From Oscillospiraceae bacterium (GTDB lineage: Bacteria; Bacillota; Clostridia; Oscillospirales; UBA644), in assembly GCA_015067385.1 (NCBI GenBank), contig SVMP01000010.1:1-23600 (forward strand): DNA of 23,600 bases. The letters run 5' to 3'. Shown in pieces: positions 14,326-23,014 of this stretch. Position 1 is the first letter of the stretch. The number at the start of each line of letters is the position of its first letter. A model generated the notes under the pieces. It was not told where the DNA came from, searched no databases, and saw only the letters and a list, made by a program, of their open reading frames with translations. A program made the position numbers and the translations under genes.

Positions 14326-15609
14326 ATGGTTTTATTAAAACGCGGCTCAAAAGGTCCGCAGGTCGAACTTCTTCAAAGCATTCTGAACCGTCTCGGTTAT
14401 AATTCGGGCAATGTTGACGGAATCTTCGGAATCAGAACGGAAAATGCGGTCAGACGTTTCCAGAATGCCGTCGGTATTTCAGTTGACGGTATTGTCGGCG
14501 ATAATACGTGGAATGCCCTCTCGCCTTATATCGACGGCTATGCCGTTCACACCGCTGTCCTCGGCGACACTTTCTGGCTGCTCGCAAAAAAATACGGAAC
14601 AACCGTCTCTGCAATAACGACTGCAAACCCCGATATCGATCCGCAGAATATTTCCGTCGGCAGTAAAATAATTGTTCCGCTTAACATAAACGTCGTGCCG
14701 ACAGATGTTTCTTACGGCTACGAGCTTCTCGTCCGCAATATAAATGCGCTGAAAATGCGCTATCCCTTTATTGTAACGGACAATGCAGGCAAAAGCGTTA
14801 TGGGTAAGAATATCCCGTATGTTAAACTCGGAAACGGCAAAAATGAAGTCTTTTACAACGCTTCTCATCATGCAAATGAGTGGATAACGTCTGTTCTGCT
14901 TATGCGTTTTATCGAAAATTTCTGCAAAAGCTACGCAGAAAGATCAAATATTGCCGACCGCTCCGCCGTTGAGATATTCAATACGTCTACCATATATATA
15001 ATACCCATGGTCAATCCCGATGGCGTCGATCTCGTAACGGGATATCTTTCCGAAAACACAGAGGAATTCCGTTCGGCAAAAGCCATAGCCGCAAAATATC
15101 CCGATATCCCGTTCCCGTCGGGCTGGAAAGCAAATATAAGGGGCGTTGATCTTAATCTGAATTATCCTGCCGAATGGGATGAAGCAAAAAAAATCAAATC
15201 AGATCTCGGTTTTACATCTCCCGCACCCCGTGATTTTGTCGGCGAACGTCCGTTCTCCGAGCCGGAAACGCAAATGACAGGCAGGTTTACAAAGGAGCAC
15301 TCCTTTTCGTTAACGCTTTCTTATCATACGCAGGGCGAATTGATCTTTTGGAAATTCCTTAATTATTATGTTCCGAACGCCTATGAGATCGCCCTCGATT
15401 TTGCTGAGGTTTCGGGCTACAGCGCTTCTTTAACACCTTACGAATCGGGCTATGCCGGCTATAAGGATTGGTTTATTCAGGATTTCCGCCGCCCCGGCTA
15501 TACTGTCGAGGCAGGCCTCGGCGTAAATCCCCTGCCCATCTCTCAGTTTTCCGATATCTACAGAGATAATGTCGGCATCCTTGCCCATGCCGCAACGGTA
15601 ACCGCATAA
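14326..15609 (+). CDS. LysM and peptidoglycan-binding M14 peptidase, gamma-D-glutamyl-diaminoacid endopeptidase type
   Basis: Probable zinc peptidase cutting the gamma-D-Glu-diaminopimelate bond in cell-wall peptides. The 427 aa begin with a PG_binding_1 domain (about 5-66), then a LysM domain (about 74-118), then an M14 catalytic domain. Zinc ligands are His182 and Glu185 in HHANEW and His334 in SYHTQGE; the catalytic Glu395 is in TVEAGLG. The Arg of the LNRNFP motif of carboxypeptidases is Leu here (DLNLNYP), which suits an endopeptidase that does not bind a free C-terminus. No signal peptide is visible, as I recall for the Bacillus spore endopeptidase I family, so action in the mother cell or forespore is possible. 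AGGAG lies 6 nt before the ATG. Confidence 0.9.
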   Translation: MVLLKRGSKGPQVELLQSILNRLGYNSGNVDGIFGIRTENAVRRFQNAVGISVDGIVGDNTWNALSPYIDGYAVHTAVLGDTFWLLAKKYGTTVSAITTANPDIDPQNISVGSKIIVPLNINVVPTDVSYGYELLVRNINALKMRYPFIVTDNAGKSVMGKNIPYVKLGNGKNEVFYNASHHANEWITSVLLMRFIENFCKSYAERSNIADRSAVEIFNTSTIYIIPMVNPDGVDLVTGYLSENTEEFRSAKAIAAKYPDIPFPSGWKANIRGVDLNLNYPAEWDEAKKIKSDLGFTSPAPRDFVGERPFSEPETQMTGRFTKEHSFSLTLSYHTQGELIFWKFLNYYVPNAYEIALDFAEVSGYSASLTPYESGYAGYKDWFIQDFRRPGYTVEAGLGVNPLPISQFSDIYRDNVGILAHAATVTA

Positions 15610-15612
15610 TTT

Positions 15613-15644
15613 AAAACAGCTATGGACTGATCCATAGCTGTTTT
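15613..15644. terminator. Bidirectional terminator between the M14 gene and glnN
   Basis: AAAACAGCTATGG (15613-15625), loop ACTGAT, CCATAGCTGTTTT (15632-15644): a perfect 13-bp stem with A and T flanks. It serves both convergent genes. Confidence 0.88.
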
Positions 15645-15662
15645 GTCTACTATTATATATAA

Positions 15663-17744
15663 TTACACGCTGAACAGCAGATCTCCGTATGTCGGGAACG
15701 GCCAGTAGTCTCTGCCGATAAGAAGTTCGGCTTCGTCTGCTGATTCACGAAGGCTCTGCATTACAGGCAGGACATTGTTCTTGTAATAGAAAGACAATTC
15801 TCTGTCTTCAACGATATCCTTAGAGTCGTTTACCGATGTCTCAAGCTGCTCGGTCTTGTCGTATATGTTCGAACAAAGCTCTGAAAGACGTTTGAGAATG
15901 CTTGATTCGGGTTCTGACATTATCTCAAGCTCTTTTTTTGTTTTAACAAGCTCTGCAAGACGTCTCTGATATTTTATGATCGCAGGTATAATGTCTTTTT
16001 TCGCCATATCGATCATCGTCAATGCTTCAATAGACAGAGTTTTACTGTAAACATCATAAAGAATGTCTCGACGGGAATAGATCTCTTCTTTTGTGAAGAT
16101 TTTGTGCTTTGTGAACAGTGCGATGTTCTTCTCGTCAACGTATCTTTCAAGGGCTTCGGGTGTCGTTTTGAGATTGAGAAGTCCTCGTCTTTCCGCTTCC
16201 TCTACCCATGCGTTATCGTAACCGTTTCCGTTGAAGATTATACGTTTATGGTCGTGGATAGTCTTTCTGATAAGAGTGTTGAGCTCGGATTTGAAATCAG
16301 CCGCATTTTCGAGAATATCTGCAAACTGTTCAAGCTCTTCCGCAACGATGGTGTTGAGGATTATGTTCGGACCGGAAATGGAAAGAGATGAACCGAGCAT
16401 ACGGAATTCAAACTTGTTTCCTGTAAAGGCAAAGGGTGATGTTCTGTTTCTGTCGGTCGTGTCTTTCGGGAAATGGGGAAGAACATGAACGCCGATCTCC
16501 ATTTCGGATTTTTCCTTGTTGTCATACTCGCTTCCGCTGTCGATCGCTTCGAGGATCTCCGTAAGCTCATCTCCGAGGAATATCGAGATGATCGCAGGGG
16601 GCGCTTCGCCGCCGCCGAGACGGTGGTCGTTGCCTGCCGATGCGATGGAAAGACGGAGAAGATCCTGATAATCGTCAACAGCCTTGATAACAGCGCAAAG
16701 GAAAAGCAAAAACTGTGCGTTTTCGTAAGGCGATTTGCCGGGTTCGAGAAGATTTGTTCCGGTGTTCGTTGCCAATGCCCAGTTGTTGTGCTTACCGCTT
16801 CCGTTTACGCCGGCAAACGGTTTTTCGTGAAGAAGACAGGTCATGCCGTGTCTTTCCGCAACGTTCTTGAGCATCTGCATCGTCAGCTGGTTATGGTCAG
16901 TCGCAATATTCGTATTGGAGAATATCGGAGCGATCTCGTGCTGAGCAGGGGCTGATTCGTTATGTTCTGTTTTAGCAAGAACACCGAGCTTCCAAAGCTC
17001 TTCGTCAAGCTCTTTCATGAAATTCGATACTCTCGGACGGATCGCACCGAAATAATGGTCGTGCATTTCCTGACCTTTCGGCGGTTTTGCACCGAAAAGC
17101 GTACGTCCTGTTATAACAAGGTCTTCTCTCTTATTGAAAAGTTCTTTGTCAACAAGGAAATATTCCTGCTCTGCGCCTACGGTCGTTATAACTCTCTTTG
17201 CGGTAGTATTGCCGAAAAGACGGAGAATTCTCAACGCCTGTTCGTTAATGCATTCCATGGAGCGGAGCAGCGGCGTCTTTTTATCGAGAGAATGTCCGCC
17301 GTAAGAATAGAATACCGTCGGGATACAAAGCGTTCTGTCTTTAATAAACGCATATGAAGTCGGGTCCCAAGCCGTGTATCCTCTTGCTTCAAACGTTGCA
17401 CGAAGACCGCCCGATGGGAATGAAGATGCATCGGGTTCACCCTTGATAAGCTCTTTGCCTGAAAATTCCATGATTACGGAACCGTCTCCGATAGGGGAGA
17501 TGAAGCTGTCGTGCTTTTCGGCTGTAACACCCGTCATGGGCTGGAACCAATGCGTAAAATGCGTTGCGCCTTTCGATACTGCCCAGTCCTTCATTGCGTT
17601 TGCTACTATGTTCGCAACCGTCAGATCGAGACTCTTGCCTACTTCTATAGTCTTTTTTAATGCTTTGTACGTGTCATGGGGAAGACGTTCCTTCATAACA
17701 CTGTCGTTAAATACAAGCGAACCGAAAATTTCAGAAACACTCAT
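15663..17744 (-). CDS. glnN: Glutamine synthetase type III
   Basis: Makes glutamine from glutamate, ammonia and ATP; the main ammonium assimilation enzyme in many gut anaerobes. The 693 aa are typical of the long type III form and far longer than types I and II. Visible landmarks include the N-terminal type III region ([32 protein letters not shown]), AEQEYFLVD, the type III signature [45 protein letters not shown] and [20 protein letters not shown]. The ATG has GAGGA about 11 nt upstream. It is the last gene of a five-gene leftward run, 35 nt after the DUF4091 gene. A TTGATC/TATAAA pair directly before the ATG overlaps the ribosome site and is unlikely to be its promoter; an internal promoter inside the DUF4091 gene remains possible. 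Confidence 0.97.
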   Translation of the reverse strand: MSVSEIFGSLVFNDSVMKERLPHDTYKALKKTIEVGKSLDLTVANIVANAMKDWAVSKGATHFTHWFQPMTGVTAEKHDSFISPIGDGSVIMEFSGKELIKGEPDASSFPSGGLRATFEARGYTAWDPTSYAFIKDRTLCIPTVFYSYGGHSLDKKTPLLRSMECINEQALRILRLFGNTTAKRVITTVGAEQEYFLVDKELFNKREDLVITGRTLFGAKPPKGQEMHDHYFGAIRPRVSNFMKELDEELWKLGVLAKTEHNESAPAQHEIAPIFSNTNIATDHNQLTMQMLKNVAERHGMTCLLHEKPFAGVNGSGKHNNWALATNTGTNLLEPGKSPYENAQFLLFLCAVIKAVDDYQDLLRLSIASAGNDHRLGGGEAPPAIISIFLGDELTEILEAIDSGSEYDNKEKSEMEIGVHVLPHFPKDTTDRNRTSPFAFTGNKFEFRMLGSSLSISGPNIILNTIVAEELEQFADILENAADFKSELNTLIRKTIHDHKRIIFNGNGYDNAWVEEAERRGLLNLKTTPEALERYVDEKNIALFTKHKIFTKEEIYSRRDILYDVYSKTLSIEALTMIDMAKKDIIPAIIKYQRRLAELVKTKKELEIMSEPESSILKRLSELCSNIYDKTEQLETSVNDSKDIVEDRELSFYYKNNVLPVMQSLRESADEAELLIGRDYWPFPTYGDLLFSV

Positions 17745-17779
17745 TGTTTTTTATATCCTCTTTTTCGTTAAGATCAAAT

Positions 17780-19417
17780 TTATTTTTCCGAAAGCTTTTT
17801 GTTTACGGCATCCCTTAATCCGAGAAGCCATTTGTCATCGTGCGGATAACTGTCGAAATGTATTTCTTCCGCAAGCCCCTTGTCTATCAGCTCGAGAACT
17901 TTCTCTCTGCCTATCTTACGTTCAAGCGCAGTCAACGCTCTCAGGTCCTGGATCGCGTCGTAAAAAACTTCAAGACGAAGCGAACATATTGCTTCACCGT
18001 TTTCTCCGGGATATACAACGAACGCATCGCCCGACGGATAACTCTCTCTCGCATCCGTAACGGAATACGGATCGATCTTTTCAAGGGAATACTGAGAGTT
18101 CCAGAAATTGTACCCCCAATGCAAAAAGCCTTTTATGTTGAATTTATATAACTGTATGCCCAATATCCTGTTTCGAAGAGACGGCATTGCCATAAATCTG
18201 TTGGCGGTCTTTTTATATTGTCCGCAACAGTAATAGCACCACAGCCCAGGCACGTTATTGTCTAAAAACGGCTTTACGTGATTCGTTGCAACAACAGGCG
18301 TGCGAACAGCTCCCGTTGCGTAAAATTCGTAAGACGAAAGCGCATCCATCACATTGAAATCATCGCCGATGTTTCGGTTTAACAGCTCCGCCGCTTTCTT
18401 GTATCTCGGCAGATGATCTCCCCACGGCTCGTCGGAAATGTGAAAATATACCCGATCACTCATCTTCTCTTCTTTGAAGTATCCGACAAGCACAGGATAT
18501 AACTGCGAAAGGAAATTAACGTATTCCTCGCCGTACGCATCGGTCTCCCAACCGAAGATACGCTTGTATTCTCCGTTCTCCGTCGCCATTATCTTCGGAG
18601 CGTTCGTTGCTCCCCATTGAGTGTACATGGGCGCAAGCTCAAAGTATTTTATGCCGTTTTCTTCGGCTGTCGCTATCCATTTTTTCAGCTTTTTGAGGTC
18701 GAACGTGTATTTGTCTCCGTTTTTTTCAACATCAACGAGCTGAACGGTCGTTCTCTCGCCGCCGACCGCCGTGTCGAGCGCAGGCGTGAATATCGGGGTC
18801 AGGATCATGTTCATGCCGTGATCCGCAGCCGTTTTCATGAACTTTCCGATGATCTTCCAATGCTCGTCGGAAAAAGTCGGAACATTGTATCTGTCGCAAA
18901 GACAGTCTGTGTGGAACCAGTTCGTGTATATAAGCTCCTGCTCGGCAAGCTCAGCGTCCAAAACGTGAAGCCTGAATACCGTTTCGCAAAGTACCTCTTC
19001 TCCAACACGAAGTCTGATCTTTATATGATGCATCGCAGGCATCGCTCCGCTTGTGTCGGCTGTTATCCAAAGAACAGATACTTTATTCCCCGTTACCGCA
19101 AAACCGTTCGGGGAAACAGGCTCTAGAACATCGGGAAAAAGTCCCGGTCTGTCGGATATAACATAGTCGTCGTGGTCGTCGTAACACGGCATCATCGACG
19201 GAACGTACGCCACGGCTCTTGCCGTAACATTTTCGATCGTTGAGGCTATGTCAACACTTGCTTTGTATCTTCCCGTTTCGGGGAGAGTGTACGCTATCTG
19301 ATAATTGAATTTTTCGTTTTTTGTCGCCGTTGCTTCAACGTACTCCGTCAAAGAGTCGAACGCTGTGTCGGGCATTACTTTTTCAAGAGACGATATGCTT
19401 TTTGATAAGATTTTCAT
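17780..19417 (-). CDS. DUF4091 / GH123-like glycoside hydrolase
   Basis: A 545-aa protein resembling the GH123 N-acetyl-beta-galactosaminidase family and its DUF4091 relatives. A beta-sandwich N-terminal region (to about 155) leads to a barrel with TNWFHTDCLCDRYNVP. The probable catalytic pair is Asp329-Glu330 in HISDEPWGDH, matching the Asp-Glu pair of substrate-assisted GH123 enzymes. The C-terminal DUF4091 part has WGYNFWNSQYS, GDAFVVYPG and SLRLEVFYDAIQDLRALTALE. There is no signal peptide, so it is probably cytosolic, unlike many GH123 enzymes. The start has GAGGGT 7 nt upstream, only 3 nt after the rlmA stop. Exact substrate is unknown. Its place between replication, ribosome and nitrogen genes gives no clear clue. 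Confidence 0.85.
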   Translation of the reverse strand: MKILSKSISSLEKVMPDTAFDSLTEYVEATATKNEKFNYQIAYTLPETGRYKASVDIASTIENVTARAVAYVPSMMPCYDDHDDYVISDRPGLFPDVLEPVSPNGFAVTGNKVSVLWITADTSGAMPAMHHIKIRLRVGEEVLCETVFRLHVLDAELAEQELIYTNWFHTDCLCDRYNVPTFSDEHWKIIGKFMKTAADHGMNMILTPIFTPALDTAVGGERTTVQLVDVEKNGDKYTFDLKKLKKWIATAEENGIKYFELAPMYTQWGATNAPKIMATENGEYKRIFGWETDAYGEEYVNFLSQLYPVLVGYFKEEKMSDRVYFHISDEPWGDHLPRYKKAAELLNRNIGDDFNVMDALSSYEFYATGAVRTPVVATNHVKPFLDNNVPGLWCYYCCGQYKKTANRFMAMPSLRNRILGIQLYKFNIKGFLHWGYNFWNSQYSLEKIDPYSVTDARESYPSGDAFVVYPGENGEAICSLRLEVFYDAIQDLRALTALERKIGREKVLELIDKGLAEEIHFDSYPHDDKWLLGLRDAVNKKLSEK

Positions 19418-19420
19418 TGC

Positions 19421-20224
19421 TCATACCCTCTTTCTGTATATGTTTACAACAAATTCCGCAGGCGTCGTTGCCGTCTGTCTTTTCATAACATTCTCAAGAC
19501 GGTCTTTCGGGGTCCTGTAAAAATACGGGGTCATTGTTAATAGATCGACAAGTGCCGAATTGTTAAGATAAATATCTTTTTTTATCTTTTTTGAGGAAAC
19601 AAGCTCGAATATTTCGGAAACTCCCGGTTCTTCATCGTTTTCCCTCGTTTTTTCGTATAAAAGCTCTTTTATTCCCATGAGATGATCTTTCCCCGGAAAA
19701 ACATGTACAAAAATACCGTCATCTTTGAGTATCCTTGAAAATTCGGCATCGCACACGGGAGCAAAAATATGCGTTAATATATCGACAGACTTGTCCGCAA
19801 ACGGTATCGAGGAGATGTTTGCCGCAAAAAATACCGCTCCGTCAGCGTCTCTTGCCGCGTATCGGACAGCCCTTTTCGAAAGATCAAAACCGTACAGATC
19901 GGCTTTGGGGAATGCTTTTGCAAGCTCGTTTGTAAAATATCCTTCGCCGCAACATGCGTCAAGCACGGTTGCACCTTTCTTTATGTACGTTGAAAGCTCT
20001 TCTTTGAGCGCTTCGCAAAGATGCCCGTAATAACCGCCGCCGAGAAAATTCTTTCTTGCGCTTACCATCTTCGGATCGTCTCCCGATGTCGGGGAACCGT
20101 TGAGAATAAGGTTAACACTGCCCTCTTTCGCTCGGTCAAAGCTGTGATTTTTCGGACATACGGCAGTCTTTTCCGTAAATATCAGCGTTTCGCCGCAAAC
20201 AGGACAAATTACAGCATTTTTCAT
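19421..20224 (-). CDS. RlmA-like 23S rRNA (guanine-N1) methyltransferase
   Basis: Probably methylates a guanine (745 or 748 by E. coli numbering) in helix 35 of 23S rRNA, using S-adenosylmethionine. The 267 aa start with a zinc-binding module (Cys7, Cys10, Cys23, His27 in CPVC and CPKNHSFD, then RAKEGSVNLIL). The methyltransferase fold follows, with motif I VLDACCGEGYF (87-97). Which of RlmA(I) or RlmA(II) cannot be told by eye; family knowledge of Gram-positives favours RlmA(II), which affects tylosin response. The ATG overlaps the dnaC-like stop by one base (TAATG), indicating translational coupling. Confidence 0.88.
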   Translation of the reverse strand: MKNAVICPVCGETLIFTEKTAVCPKNHSFDRAKEGSVNLILNGSPTSGDDPKMVSARKNFLGGGYYGHLCEALKEELSTYIKKGATVLDACCGEGYFTNELAKAFPKADLYGFDLSKRAVRYAARDADGAVFFAANISSIPFADKSVDILTHIFAPVCDAEFSRILKDDGIFVHVFPGKDHLMGIKELLYEKTRENDEEPGVSEIFELVSSKKIKKDIYLNNSALVDLLTMTPYFYRTPKDRLENVMKRQTATTPAEFVVNIYRKRV

Positions 20225-21186
20225 TATCTTCGCCCCAATTTTTTCAGTTCACGAACATCAACATCCGCAAAAACAGGTGTCAGAAATTCGTTGAGCAATC
20301 TCGAAACGATTCTCTCGTGGTATTCGCCCGAAAGCTCTGCAGGGCGGAAATTTGTGCTGATTATCATCGGTTTCTGACTGTTGAGACGTGAGTTTACAAC
20401 ATTATAAATGACCGATTCCGAAAACTGTGTGCGGAATTCGGAGCCGAGATCGTCGATTATCAAAAGATCCGCATCGTAAAAACGGCGTGTTTCCGATGCC
20501 TTATCGCCTTTCCCGAATTTTTCCGCTTCAAATTCCGAGATCATGTCCTGCGCCGCAACGTAGCAGACGTAATTTCCCGCTTCAGCCAACGCAATTCCTA
20601 TCGCACATGAAATATATGTTTTTCCCGAACCGCTCCGTCCCATAAAAAGCAGATTTTCTTTGTTCGTTTTGAAGTTTTTTACATACTTTTTCGCATATCC
20701 CAGCGTAAGCTCCATTTTTTCACGGTCGATCGGGTCCGAATAATACGAAAGATCAAAGTTCGCAAACGTCTTTTCTCTGTATGCGGCGGAAAGATTGGAG
20801 TTTTCAAGCATTTGTTTCGAAAGCTCTCTTTTGAAACATTCGCATGTCCCCTCATCCGTATATCCTACATCTTTACATTTTTCGCAGTAAAAACGTCGTT
20901 CATGGGCGTTTTGCGGCAAGCCCGAATGCGTTAAGATATCCGAACGCTCCGCCTGAAGAGCAAGACTTTTATTTCTGAATTTGTTGAACGCTTCTTCGCT
21001 TTTGTTTCCGCTGAATGCAAATGCGGCAAATTCCGAGATGTTTGCCTTCAGCTCATCTTCTATCTCTCTGAGCCGAGGTATCTGTTTGTATAATTTCTCA
21101 ACTCGCTGTGCTTCTTCATCTCTGTTCTTTGCTATCTTTTCTTTTAACGCCGCATCCGCTTTCGCAAAACAGTCGCTCCTATTCAT
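20224..21186 (-). CDS. DnaC/DnaI-like replicative helicase loader
   Basis: AAA+ ATPase expected to load the DnaB-type helicase during replication initiation or restart. The 320 aa have a charged coiled-coil-like N-terminus (about 1-90), a zinc module with Cys101, Cys104, Cys115 and Cys117 (CEKC and CECF), Walker A GRSGSGKT (183-190), Walker B LLIIDDLG (241-248), a sensor STN (277-279), and Arg292/Arg296 as arginine-finger candidates in HERIVSRLL. It overlaps the upstream DnaD-like gene by 8 nt (ATGAATAG), typical of the DnaD-loader pair in Clostridia. The symbol is uncertain (dnaC or dnaI), so it is left blank. Confidence 0.92.
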   Translation of the reverse strand: MNRSDCFAKADAALKEKIAKNRDEEAQRVEKLYKQIPRLREIEDELKANISEFAAFAFSGNKSEEAFNKFRNKSLALQAERSDILTHSGLPQNAHERRFYCEKCKDVGYTDEGTCECFKRELSKQMLENSNLSAAYREKTFANFDLSYYSDPIDREKMELTLGYAKKYVKNFKTNKENLLFMGRSGSGKTYISCAIGIALAEAGNYVCYVAAQDMISEFEAEKFGKGDKASETRRFYDADLLIIDDLGSEFRTQFSESVIYNVVNSRLNSQKPMIISTNFRPAELSGEYHERIVSRLLNEFLTPVFADVDVRELKKLGRR

Positions 21187-22129
21187 CGTCCTCGCTCACC
21201 GCCTTTTTCATTATCTCCCATGTCTTGTCCACGGTCTTTTCTGCATCGGGCGCTGCCGTGGGCTCGTATTTCTTTGCCTTGGTCGGCTTCTTTGCCGCAG
21301 GCTTCATCGCGGCTGCATCTTCGGGCGTATTTATACCCGCCGCCTTCCATGAGTTGAGTATTTTGTCTATATATTGATATTTGTATGAGCCGATGCTCTT
21401 TATCATCGCTTCGTATGCCGCAGATATCATCTCGTCGCCGTAACCGAGCTCCGTTCTCCATGATATGAAAACTTTCTTCTCTTCTTCTCCGAGTGCTCTG
21501 TTCGCAACGCCCAGAAGCCTTGCTGTCCTTGCGGCAGATTCCGCTTTTTCTTTCTCTTTTTTTATGAATTCTTCTGCCTTCTCAAATGTGTCTATGCCGC
21601 TGTCTGCCCATGATATTGCAACCTTTTCGATCATTCTCATCGACTTTTTGCCCGATTCCGAGCAGTACTGCAAAAGCAAAGCCGCAACTTCGGGCGGAAG
21701 CCCTATCCAGTCAACAAGAGACAGAAGCGTGTATGCGTCTGATGTTGACAGCGGACGCGCAAGGAGCGACTCCGTACGTTCGTACAGAAAACGTATCGCT
21801 CCGTCTCTGTCTATTCTTGACGCAACCTCCTCCGCAGTGTAAGGATGAATGTCCGACGATTTCAGCTGCGGACGGGTAAGCATGTATTTTTGCTGCGCTT
21901 TGAACAGAACGCCACGCTCTACCCAGTAATCAAAAGCTTCCGGCAGTCTGTCTTTGTCTATGCCGGTCGCCGTGCATATGTCATCATAAGTAAACGACTG
22001 AGACGAATTTCTCAGCAGAAAAAGTATAAGTCTCAGCGCATCCTCAGGTGCTTTTAAATAATTGTCGGCTATCTCGTTCGGAACGGCGAACGATGGCCTG
22101 TTTTCGAATATTACGGTCTGTCCCGCCAT
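21179..22129 (-). CDS. DnaD-domain primosome protein
   Basis: Probable helicase-loading partner at origins and stalled forks, like DnaD or DnaB of Bacillus. The 316 aa have a winged-helix-like N-terminal region (about 25-90) and two DnaD/DnaB_2-type helical repeats (about 113-190 and 205-272). The second ends in the family motif YKYQYIDKILNSWKAAGI. The tail is Ala/Lys/Pro-rich and disordered-looking. The gene opens the five-gene leftward operon, 35 nt after its promoter. The ribosome site is weak: GGGAAAG lies only 2 nt from the ATG, and no better in-frame start is near. Good confidence in the family, less in the exact start. Confidence 0.88.
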   Translation of the reverse strand: MAGQTVIFENRPSFAVPNEIADNYLKAPEDALRLILFLLRNSSQSFTYDDICTATGIDKDRLPEAFDYWVERGVLFKAQQKYMLTRPQLKSSDIHPYTAEEVASRIDRDGAIRFLYERTESLLARPLSTSDAYTLLSLVDWIGLPPEVAALLLQYCSESGKKSMRMIEKVAISWADSGIDTFEKAEEFIKKEKEKAESAARTARLLGVANRALGEEEKKVFISWRTELGYGDEMISAAYEAMIKSIGSYKYQYIDKILNSWKAAGINTPEDAAAMKPAAKKPTKAKKYEPTAAPDAEKTVDKTWEIMKKAVSEDDE

Positions 22130-22163
22130 TTCTTTCCCAGCCTTTATTTTTATAGTACCTACT

Positions 22164-22192
22164 ATTATAACAGAACATAGCCTTCAAGTCAA
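22164..22192 (-). promoter_or_regulatory. Promoter of the dnaD-dnaC-rlmA-DUF4091-glnN operon
   Basis: On the minus strand, TTGACT (22187-22192), 17 bp, then TATAAT (22164-22169) preceded by TGT. Start is expected near 22157, 28 nt before the ATG. Confidence 0.8.
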
Positions 22193-22247
22193 GAGCAGAT
22201 AAAAATTTTGTCGAGCTTGTTTTTATATATTTTTTAACTTTTTTTTC

Positions 22248-22276
22248 TTGACATCACGCACTTTACATGGTATCAT
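22248..22276 (+). promoter_or_regulatory. Promoter of the small membrane protein gene at 22311
   Basis: TTGACA (22248-22253), 17 bp, then TATCAT (22271-22276) preceded by TGG. Start is expected near 22283. The TTG of the -35 is in frame with the gene and can be mistaken for its start codon. Confidence 0.75.
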
Positions 22277-22310
22277 TTATCCTACAGATCATTTGAAAGG
22301 TTTTTTGATT

Positions 22311-22781
22311 ATGGAATATCCCGTCTATTTTAAAAGAAAACGTCTCGGTACTGTTATCTTCAACGCTGTCATGCTCGCCGTCTCCGTCGCCGCAGCCGTA
22401 TGGAGCTTCGTTTCCGAACGTGATTTTACGGTTTTTGCCATCGCCGCCGTTCTCTTTTTGCTTACCCTCGTTTTTAACATCTTCCTCGCCGTCGAAAAAA
22501 CATTCGCCGTCTATTCCGACCGAATAGTATGTCTCTCCCGTTTTCTGCCTAAAATGGAGATAACTTCGGAAGAGCTTGCGGGCGTTGTTTATGCGTCGGA
22601 AATGAAAGACGTTCTCAAAATAAACTATAACACGGATGAGTTCGACCTCGAAAAAATTTCGGGCGGAAGCGCCGCATTCGCAGAACTCGGAGAGGGCATG
22701 TGGACTGCCTATATCTCCAAAAAAGACGTTGACAGACCGCTTTCCGAAGTAAAATATATCATCGAAAGTATAAAAAAATAA
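22311..22781 (+). CDS. Two-span membrane protein with a C-terminal soluble domain, function unknown
   Basis: The start is the ATG at 22311 with GAAAGG (22295-22300) 10 nt upstream; an in-frame TTG at 22248 is the -35 of the promoter. The protein has 156 aa. The basic N-terminus (YFKRKRLG) precedes two hydrophobic helices, about residues 13-34 and 40-61, so both ends should be cytoplasmic. The C-terminal domain (about 63-156) begins KTFAVYSDRIVCLSRFLPKMEIT, here noted by its first residues, and has a beta-rich look resembling bacterial PH-like (bPH) domains that follow two membrane helices. That resemblance is weak and unverified. A terminator follows, so it is a single-gene unit. Confidence 0.7.
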   Translation: MEYPVYFKRKRLGTVIFNAVMLAVSVAAAVWSFVSERDFTVFAIAAVLFLLTLVFNIFLAVEKTFAVYSDRIVCLSRFLPKMEITSEELAGVVYASEMKDVLKINYNTDEFDLEKISGGSAAFAELGEGMWTAYISKKDVDRPLSEVKYIIESIKK

Positions 22782-22811
22782 ATATACACGGAACTTTTGT
22801 GTATGTTTTTC
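22782..22811 (+). terminator. Terminator after the 22311 gene
   Basis: ATACAC (22784-22789) pairs with GTGTAT (22799-22804), followed by GTTTTT. The stem is short but the T-run is well placed, directly after the stop codon. Confidence 0.6.
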
Positions 22812-22895
22812 CGTCTTATCTGTCAGAAATAACTTTTTTTGGAGCTTTATTCCGTCTTTTGCCATTAAATGTCGATTTAATTTCTTATTGCGATA

Positions 22896-22924
22896 TTGAC
22901 AAAGCCCCAAAAAAATGTTATTAT
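22896..22924 (+). promoter_or_regulatory. Promoter of the BIG2 lipoprotein gene
   Basis: TTGACA (22896-22901), 17 bp, then TATTAT (22919-22924) preceded by TGT. Start is expected near 22931, an 84-nt leader. The inverted repeat ATTAAAT-gtcg-ATTTAAT (22864-22881) lies 14 bp upstream of the -35 and could be an operator. Confidence 0.8.
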
Positions 22925-23014
22925 ATGATATATGCATAAAAATATTGTGCAAAAGGATTTTGATCCAAAAACACAAGAACAAAAATCAATTTATTTTTTG
23001 AAAGGTGGTTAATT

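Noticed and set aside
17745..17779. A promoter for glnN (TTGATC with TATAAA at 16 bp)
   Set aside because: The -10 would overlap the ribosome site and lie 5 nt from the ATG, leaving no leader.
22248..22310. TTG at 22248 as the start of the small membrane protein
   Set aside because: It is the TTG of the -35 element TTGACA; the ATG at 22311 has a ribosome site and a typical basic N-terminus.
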